A stretch of DNA of 64,000 nt, from positions 8,509,036 through 8,573,035 of the forward strand of contig CM077833.1 in the NCBI GenBank assembly GCA_039720395.1, given 5' to 3'. Made by a program: the position numbers and the translations under genes. Below are positions 57,490 through 64,000 of the stretch, piece by piece; position 1 is the first letter of the stretch; every line of letters begins with the position of its first letter. Under the pieces are notes generated by a model. That model ran no database searches and was not told the DNA's origin. It saw nothing but the letters and a program-made list of their open reading frames with translations. The stretch comes from Liquidambar formosana (lineage: Eukaryota > Streptophyta > Magnoliopsida > Saxifragales > Altingiaceae).

Positions 57490-58184
57490 TTGTGGGCTAG
57501 ACTCTATACAATTTGATTGGGCTAAGTTAATTTCTTTTGTTTAATTAAAATCAATCACATTGCATTCGCTTGATTGTGTGCTTTCATTTATTGCATTGTG
57601 TGCGCAAACTCTTGCATGTTAGGATCGATGTCCCTTGCCACTGACGGGCCTAGCCTCAACCTTGGTTTTCCTGATTCCATGAGTTGGGGCGAAAGCTCTC
57701 AACCTCTCTTGCCAAGTACCCTTGGGCTTGCCCTTGGGTATATTAAATGAGTTAATCACGTACTGCTGGACCCACGCGGCGTTCCTGATGCCACATGTGG
57801 TTAGGTATAAAGATTGCTCAAGCAAGTGAAGGACCCCAGCCTACCCTTATCATTAGTCCATATAGACAGACTTGTAGGACACTATGGTTTCACCTTTATG
57901 CACCCACATTGTTTGTAATGATATCATGACCGTGTTTGTGATGTGCTTAATGGACAATTAATAAGAGAACCTTTGCACCCTATATCCTTAATACGTACCT
58001 TTCGCCCATGACCCTTGCAAAGGTGATTGGATTAAAAGGGACTAATTGAGTATATATGATGTGAAGTCATTGAGACAAATATGGAAGCCTAGGACATACC
58101 CTTAGGATGAGAGACTGATTGTTCCCTTCCATAGAGGAGTGAGAGGACGTACTGGCTTGGATCCGCGACCAGCAAGGGCGCTTA
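57490..58184 (+). other. 5' leader of element E
   Basis: No extra ORF before gag, unlike classical pea Ogre as I recall it. Conserved leader phrases are shared with B and D. Just before the likely gag ATG the frame reads EDVLAWIRDQQGRLVK, closely matching B and D. Confidence 0.7.
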
Positions 58185-61139
58185 GTGAAAATTGATTCTA
58201 CCAACCAGTCAGATATGGCCGACGAAGCAACTAGTGAAGGGGGTTTTGATGTTGAGACTTGTTTGAAGGCTATCATGACCAAGCTTGATTACACCACTGA
58301 TGTATCCGAGAGAGCATTGAAAATGGCCCAAGATATCCAACATAAGATGTCCGAACCCGAACAGAATAATGGCCGTACCCCGGGGGATAACACCGAAAAT
58401 GGGACCCAGTCTGGAGAAGGCACTAAGACCAATGATGGGGGAAGCACTCAGCCCAAAGGGAATGAATCACCTGAAGTTTTTAACCTAGAAGGGGGAAGTA
58501 AGGGGAAGACCTCTGATACAGACTCTGTGCTGGCTAGCAAGGTAGAAGCCTTGGAAAGAACTATAAAGGGAATCCGTAGGACAGATGACATGGTGGATGT
58601 ACGTACCCTATCTTTGTTCCCTCAAGCTCGTATTCCACTACAATTCAAGATGCCCGAATTAGAAAAGTTTGATGGAACGGGTTGCCCCAAGACCCATTTG
58701 AAAATGTATGTGCGAGCTATGCACCCTCGAGGAGCGACAGATGAACTCTTGGCCCAAATGTTCCATGAAACCCTAGCCACTTCTGCCTTAAAGTGGTTCC
58801 TAGCCTTGGATGAGAATAGAACCCGGACTTGGGAGGACATATGTAATGAGTTTTCAGAGCACTACAAGTACAACACTGAAGTGGATGTCACAAGAAGGGA
58901 CCTAGAGACCACAAAACAAGGGGCTAATGAGACCTTTTCCGCTTTCATTACAAGGTGGAGGCAAAAGGCCTCGAGAATGGCGGATAGACCGAATGAGGAA
59001 GATCAGATTCAGTTGGTGGTTAAGAACCTATTGCCGGTGTATCACAAGCACCTCTTTGCTCACTACTTCCCTAATTTCAAGGCTCTTATAGGAGCAGGTA
59101 CACAAGTTGAGGATGCCATAGCTGATGGGTCAATCAAGACAGAAGAAATCCAAAAGAGCCGCAGGCCGAACTTTGCTGGGAAAAACAATGCCGAGGTCAA
59201 TGCCATAGCCCAACCCATTCAACCCATCTCCCTAAATGACACCAACCCACCTCGCCAATTCACCGAGCTGCATATGCCGCTTGAGAAAGTACTTGAAAAG
59301 CTAAAAAGCCGAGGCCTGTTGAAACCTCTCGACCCAAGACCACCACCAAATCCATTGCCCAAGAGCTACAATGAGAATGAATACTGCAAATTCCACCAAG
59401 CCAAAGGCCACTCAACCAACCGTTGCTATCGCCTTAGGCATGAGATCCAAGACTTACTTGACAAACAAATCATCTCACCACCAACTCCACCAAATCGCCC
59501 AAATGTCACTCAAAATCCACTTCCCTCTCATAATTCATCCAACTCCATAAATGCCATTGAAGCCGACCCATCTCGACCTTGCCTACCCATAAGACAATAC
59601 ACTCCATTACCCATGTCCTTGACCCAAGCCTTTTACCAATGCTGTAACCAAGGCCTTATCATACTTCACCCTCCAAAGCCAAGACCCCAAACACCCCATC
59701 AATATTGCCAATACCATGGTATACCCGGCCATGACACTGAGGACTGTGCTATGTTGAGAAAGGTCGTTCAAGACCTCATTGATCAAAAGACCCTGCAATT
59801 GCCAAAGAAGTCCATCCAACAGCAGTTGAAAGAAAGGTACGAAGTAGGAGACCCTCAAGTGGGGTTATTGGGAGAACCTTCGGGGAAGTTTGATTACTAT
59901 GTGCTTTATCCTGATCCATTGCCAAGTGAGCCCATAATTCCCACGGGCTGGGATGATATACCCGAAGAGGTGCAGATGGAGGACATTGACATGATTGAAT
60001 GGGATGACCTGATGGGTGACACAAATGAAATTGATGACATATGGGCTAGTGATGAAGAAGTAGACCACATGACAAGAGGGGGTCGCCATTTCAAGCCTCC
60101 GCACTTGGAATCTAATAATCCACTGGGTGAGTTAGATAAGCGCCTTGATGTGCAAGAAGAAGAGGATGAAGTACTCCGACAATTGAAGAAGACCAATGCC
60201 AATATCACCATCTGGGGCTTGCTTATGGCCTCTCACAAACACAGACAGACAGTGCTGAAGTTGTTAAACCAGATACAGGTTCCGGTTGATTTGTCTCCTG
60301 AGGGATTGGTGAATCTAGTAAACCCTGCTCCGAAGAATTCCACTATAGTGTTTACAGAGGCTGACTTACCTAAGAGTGGGCCAAGCCACTCCCAAGCCTT
60401 GCACATAACTGTTGATACCATGGGGAAGAGGGTTCCCACAGTTTTGATTGGTAATGGTTCCGCACTAAATGTATGTCCCTTGAGAACTGCAACTGTTTTG
60501 GGCTTAGGGCCCACTGATTTCATTCCATCTGGGCAGACAGTGAGGGCGTATGATAATACCCGTAGAGAAGTAATTGGGATGATCACTTTACCTTTAATCA
60601 TGGGACCCACAGAGTTCAGAGTAGAGTTTCAAGTCTTGGATGTGCCGTCATGCTTTAATCTGTTATTGGGAAGGCCTTGGATTCATCCTGCTGGGGCTGT
60701 ACCATCGTCATTGCATCAAAAGGTAAAGTTCCCACATGAGGGAGCCATTGTCACGCTTCAAGGGGACTATGATTTGAAAATGGCGGGAGTACCCATATGT
60801 GAAATAAAACCGGAATCAGTTGAGATACCCTTGTCTGGGTTTGAGTATGTGCAATGCATTGAAAAGGAGTTGGAAAAGGAAGAACTGATCCCCCTTGACT
60901 ATTGTCCCCATGGTAATTTACATGTTGGTGAGATAATGCGGAAAATGAATTTCTTCCCGGGTATGGGCCTAGGGCGTCGCCAACAAGGAATTCCCTATTC
61001 TGTTCAAAGTCGGGTTGTTTCCTACACTTTTGGGTTAGGATATGAGCCCACTAAGAATGACTATGCAGAAATGACAAGGAGGAATAAGGAGAAGGGAGGG
61101 TGCCAGACTTTAAGATTTCACCATACAGGCCGACTCTGA
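58185..61139 (+). CDS. gag-protease polyprotein of element E (frame lost near its end)
   Basis: Forms the particle and should cleave the polyprotein. First M gives 984 residues; the M eleven codons later (MADEAT, 58215) matches B better. Residues ~185-285 are a retrotransposon gag domain (TRRDLETTKQG, FITRWRQKAS). Two knuckles of unusual C-X2-H-X4-H-X4-C form lie at residues 401-414 and 508-521. An acidic linker follows, then a retropepsin-like protease whose active site reads LIGNGSALN: the catalytic Asp is Gly756 (GGT at 60450-60452), while B has Asp. A G-patch-like segment (FFPGMGLGRR) lies near residues 918-935. The last ~15 residues are out of frame because about 19 bp present in B are missing near 61096. 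Confidence 0.93.
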   Translation: MKIDSTNQSDMADEATSEGGFDVETCLKAIMTKLDYTTDVSERALKMAQDIQHKMSEPEQNNGRTPGDNTENGTQSGEGTKTNDGGSTQPKGNESPEVFNLEGGSKGKTSDTDSVLASKVEALERTIKGIRRTDDMVDVRTLSLFPQARIPLQFKMPELEKFDGTGCPKTHLKMYVRAMHPRGATDELLAQMFHETLATSALKWFLALDENRTRTWEDICNEFSEHYKYNTEVDVTRRDLETTKQGANETFSAFITRWRQKASRMADRPNEEDQIQLVVKNLLPVYHKHLFAHYFPNFKALIGAGTQVEDAIADGSIKTEEIQKSRRPNFAGKNNAEVNAIAQPIQPISLNDTNPPRQFTELHMPLEKVLEKLKSRGLLKPLDPRPPPNPLPKSYNENEYCKFHQAKGHSTNRCYRLRHEIQDLLDKQIISPPTPPNRPNVTQNPLPSHNSSNSINAIEADPSRPCLPIRQYTPLPMSLTQAFYQCCNQGLIILHPPKPRPQTPHQYCQYHGIPGHDTEDCAMLRKVVQDLIDQKTLQLPKKSIQQQLKERYEVGDPQVGLLGEPSGKFDYYVLYPDPLPSEPIIPTGWDDIPEEVQMEDIDMIEWDDLMGDTNEIDDIWASDEEVDHMTRGGRHFKPPHLESNNPLGELDKRLDVQEEEDEVLRQLKKTNANITIWGLLMASHKHRQTVLKLLNQIQVPVDLSPEGLVNLVNPAPKNSTIVFTEADLPKSGPSHSQALHITVDTMGKRVPTVLIGNGSALNVCPLRTATVLGLGPTDFIPSGQTVRAYDNTRREVIGMITLPLIMGPTEFRVEFQVLDVPSCFNLLLGRPWIHPAGAVPSSLHQKVKFPHEGAIVTLQGDYDLKMAGVPICEIKPESVEIPLSGFEYVQCIEKELEKEELIPLDYCPHGNLHVGEIMRKMNFFPGMGLGRRQQGIPYSVQSRVVSYTFGLGYEPTKNDYAEMTRRNKEKGGCQTLRFHHTGRL

Positions 61140-61770
61140 ATGGCTATTTCATCAAGGAGGGGGATGACTTCCTGTATTGTGGGTTCCCAGAGCCTATGTT
61201 CAATCCAACAACCAAGATCAGAATCCCGGGATTTGAGATTTTCTTCACCGAGTGGTATCCAATCTCCGCTGAAATGGTGGATGATGAAGCCATCAATGAC
61301 AGTTATTGGGAGAAGAAAGAAGAAGATTGGGTGGAGCACATGGATTCTGAAGCCATGGTCACTTTGTTTCAAGACATGGTCCTTACTATGGGGTTCGAAG
61401 GCGAACAAGAGTTCGGAGAAGAAGAGCCGTCACACTATTGCACTTTTTACCCAAGTTCTGATCCAGCACTGGCAGACAAGGATTTTTGTGACAAGTACTT
61501 TACAGAGGGGCTGAATCCTCAGAGCTTGACAAGTTGGTACAATTCTGTGGGAAAGAAGAAAGAAGAAGACTGGGTGGAGCACATGGATTCTGAAACCATG
61601 GTTACCATGTTCCAAGATATGGTTCTTACTTTGGGGGAGTCAGCAACAGAAGATTGCCAAGATTCGTCAATTCACCATGCAACCATGCCACTTCACAATT
61701 GGTACCTAGAAGATGGAACCATTGCAGAAATCCTTGAAGAGGAAGATCATGACCTACCTGATAGTAGCTT
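61100..61770 (+). CDS. Acidic C-terminal part of gag-pro, shifted frame
   Basis: Continues the gag-pro protein in another phase after the small deletion: ISPYRPTLNGYF and RIPGFEIFFTEW match B. It is rich in Asp, Glu, Trp and Met. The segment EEDWVEHMDSEAMVTLFQDM occurs twice, 243 bp apart, where B has one copy. It ends LPDSSL at a TAG that overlaps the intron donor. Function is unknown. Confidence 0.8.
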
Positions 61771-61948
61771 GTAGGTTCCTTAGTTAGAGTCTTTCCTGCT
61801 TTCAATAAAGTGTGTCCGCCTATCCCACTTTGTGGAGTTAGGAGTCGTTTCATAGTTGTGGCACCAAATTTTGTTTCCTTTTCAAGTTTGTGTCTTTTTG
61901 TTGGTTCCTTTAATGAAGTGTTTTCTTTTATACATTGTTTGCTTGCAG
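61771..61948 (+). other. 178-bp intron between gag-pro and pol
   Basis: Donor AGCTT|GTAGGT and acceptor GCTTGCAG|TG. The gag-pro stop codon lies across the donor, so it is removed by splicing, and the join is in frame with pol (codon phase checked by hand). CAATAAAG near 61803 could serve as a poly(A) signal in unspliced RNA. Spliced RNA would give gag-pro-pol, unspliced RNA gag-pro only. Such an intron is a known Ogre trait. Confidence 0.78.
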
Positions 61949-63980
61949 TGTTTCTTTTCTCTCTTCTATGGATGTTTATGGCATGGATATAGATCCTAGG
62001 AATGACGTCCCCCCGGAGCTCGTCGAGCGAAGGAAAAGGGGTGTCACTGAACCTAACATGGATGAATTGGAATCAATCAATCTAGGGACAAATGAATTGC
62101 CAAAGATAATTAAAATTGGGATAACCCTTTCACCACTTGAAAAAGAAAAGCTGATAGCCCTCCTAAAGGCCAACATAACGGCCTTTGCATGGTCTTATGA
62201 AGACATGCCCGGCATAGATCCAGACATTGTGCAGCACTTCATCCCCACCGATCCCCTTAAAAAGCCGGTAAAGCAAAAATTGAGAAGATTGAAACCCGAG
62301 TGGGCATTGAAAGTAAAGGAGGAAGTAACCAAACAACTCGATGCGGGGTTCCTACAGGTTGTGGAGTATCCCAAGTGGTTATCTAATATAGTTCCCGTGC
62401 CTAAAAAGGATGGAAAAGTGAGGATGTGTGTGGATTTTCGAGATCTTAATGCAGCAAGCCCTAAGGATGATTTCCCTTTGCCCCACATTGATGTATTGGT
62501 AGATAGTACTGTAGGACATGCGCTCCTCTCTTTCATGGATGGGTTTTCCGGATACAATCAGATAAAGATGGCGCCGCAAGATATGGAGAAAACGGCCTTC
62601 ATCACACAGTGGGGAACGTATTGCTATAAAGTGATGCCATTCGGTTTGAGAAATGCTGGGGCTACCTATCAAAGAGCTGCTACAACATTGCTGCATGACA
62701 TGATCCACAAGGAGGTGGAAGTGTATGTGGACGACATGATCGTGAAGTCCGTGGACCGAGAAGGACACTTCATGGCACTGGAAAGGTTCCTGGAGCGAGC
62801 AAAGAAGTACAACTTGCGTTTGAATCCACAGAAATGCGCCTTTGGTGTCACTGCGGGCAAGTTATTAGGATTTATGATCACTCAGAGAGGAATTGAGGTT
62901 GATCCGGGAAAAATCAAGGCCATTGTGGAGATGGAGCCGCCTAGCACAGAAAAGCAGATTCGAGGGTTCTTGGGGAGAATTCAGTACATAAGCAGGTTCA
63001 TTGCTAATTTGACTATGGTGTGTGAGCCGATTTTCAAGTTGCTTAAGAAGGGTGTGCCGAAGGTATGGAATGAAGAATGTCAAGGAGCCTTTGAGACTAT
63101 CAAAAGGTATTTGAGTAATCCACCAATTCTAGTTCCTCCGCGACAAGGTGAGCCGTTATTGTTATACTTGTCGGTCACTGAAACCGCGACGGGAGCTATG
63201 CTAGCTCAGTACCTTGAGGGGTCAAAAAAGGAGAATGCTATTTACTATCTAAGCAAGAAGATGACAGATTATGAGGTGAGGTACAACGCCATAGAGAAGG
63301 CTTGTGTGGCTTTGGTATGGGCAACTCAGAAACTACGTCACTACATGATGTCGTATGAGGTTTTCTTGATAAGCCGTATGGATCCACTGAAGTATTTGAT
63401 AGAAAGGCCGGTTTTATCCTACAGAACTGCTCGTTGGTCGATTCTCCTCAATGAATTCGACATAAAGTATGTAACACAGAAGTCAGTGAAAGGAAGTGTC
63501 ATTGCAGATTACTTGGCTAGCTGCCCTGTGGCGTCATCAGAACAATTCAATGATCAATTCCCCGATGAGGATGTCCTGGAGATTGGAAAGAAGATTTGGA
63601 AGGTATACTTTGACGGAGCTGCAAATAAGAGAGGGTATGGGATAGGAGTCCTACTGGTTTCACCTGAAGAAGCATTCACACCCTTGGCGGTTAAGCTAGG
63701 GTTTGAAGCAACCAACAACATTGCTGAGTATGAAGCCTGCATCCTCGCGTTGGAAGCTGCACTAGAATTGGGGATCAAAGAGTTAGAGGTTTTCGGAGAT
63801 TCAGCACTGATTATCTGCCAGATAAAGGGAGAGTGGAAGACTCGTGATGAGAAGCTGCTACCGTATCATGCCTACTTAGAAGCCTTGACTAAAGAATTTG
63901 TGGAAATAGAGTTCAATTATTTGTCAAGAAATAAGAATCAGTTCGCTGATGCTTTGGCAACTCTAGCTTCTATGGTGTAA
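61949..63980 (+). CDS. pol of element E: RT, RNase H and archaeal-type RNase H, premature stop
   Basis: Reverse transcriptase and two RNase H domains. Counting from the first M of the frame (61935), the first catalytic Asp is D202 in SFMDGFSGYNQI and the YVDD box is residues 264-267 (62724-62735). The native RNase H is around ENAIYYLSKKMTDYEVRYNA. The second, archaeal-type RNase H has YFDGAANKRGYG, AEYEACILALE, VFGDSALI and FADALATLA, so all four acidic residues are present. The frame is open for 681 codons but ends at TAA 63978-63980 where B has GAG and continues to integrase. No frame breaks elsewhere. Confidence 0.95.
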
Positions 63981-64000
63981 ATCCCGGATGGTGGGAATGT
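63981..64000 (+). pseudogene. pol continuation after premature stop
   Basis: The 20 bases match the sequence following the aRNH domain in B in the same phase, so the integrase presumably continues outside the window. Confidence 0.6.

Larger units (their letters stand above)
54324..64000 (+). mobile_element. Element E: Tat/Ogre-type retrotransposon nested in D, 5' part
   Basis: 5' LTR, primer-binding site, leader, gag-protease, intron, and RT-RH-aRNH are present; integrase, any antisense genes and the 3' LTR lie outside. It is inserted after CCAGG (54319-54323), so CCAGG is predicted again at its right end. Its LTR and proteins are recognisably diverged from B, yet its long frames are far better kept. 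Confidence 0.95.

Overview
The window is plant nuclear DNA, very probably from a woody eudicot with a repeat-rich genome (inference). It is almost entirely nested LTR retrotransposons. I found no host gene, tRNA, rRNA or CRISPR array. The evidence is plant Ty3/gypsy and Ty1/copia LTR ends, plant-type primer-binding sites (tRNA-Arg and initiator tRNA-Met complements), Tat/Ogre-type polyproteins with two RNase H domains, and plant-only domains (plant mobile domain, DUF7745-like).

Layout. 1-5816: 3' half of Tat-type element I, with an antisense plant-mobile-domain (PMD) pseudogene, tandem hairpin repeats and a short 3' LTR. 5854-7863: no recognisable gene. 7864-14123: a solo LTR (TSD CAAAT) carrying two younger solo LTRs, 8237-9566 (TSD CATAG) and 10460-13435. 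14124-16315: repeats only. 16316-39150: a Tekay/Del-like gypsy element whose 5' LTR is split by complete 20.2-kb Tat/Ogre-type element B (17837-38001, TSD CATGG on both sides). 39151-41595: LTR-like fragment with an 11-copy 162-bp tandem array. 41614-45789: minus-strand Tekay-like internal region and 5' LTR. 45790-46856: old Tat LTR fragment hit by element D (46857-54323). D's LTR contains a truncated Angela-like copia derivative, and D's gag is interrupted by element E, which starts at 54324 and runs off the window. E has the best preserved gag-protease and RT-RH-aRNH frames.

How the parts work together. In the Tat elements the LTR drives a sense RNA carrying gag (two C-H-H-C knuckles), protease and a G-patch-like motif, then a short intron whose removal joins this frame to RT, RNase H, archaeal-type RNase H and integrase. 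Downstream of pol lie two antisense genes, a DUF7745-like ORF and a multi-exon PMD gene, each with its own TATA box. The most interesting signals are an approximately 80-bp module of palindromic sites at about 20-bp spacing that lies upstream of the LTR TATA box and of the antisense TATA boxes, analogous arrays in the other LTR families present, and a nested U5 hairpin with compensatory base changes. All genes seen carry disabling lesions, so the window records an elaborate but locally dead element system.
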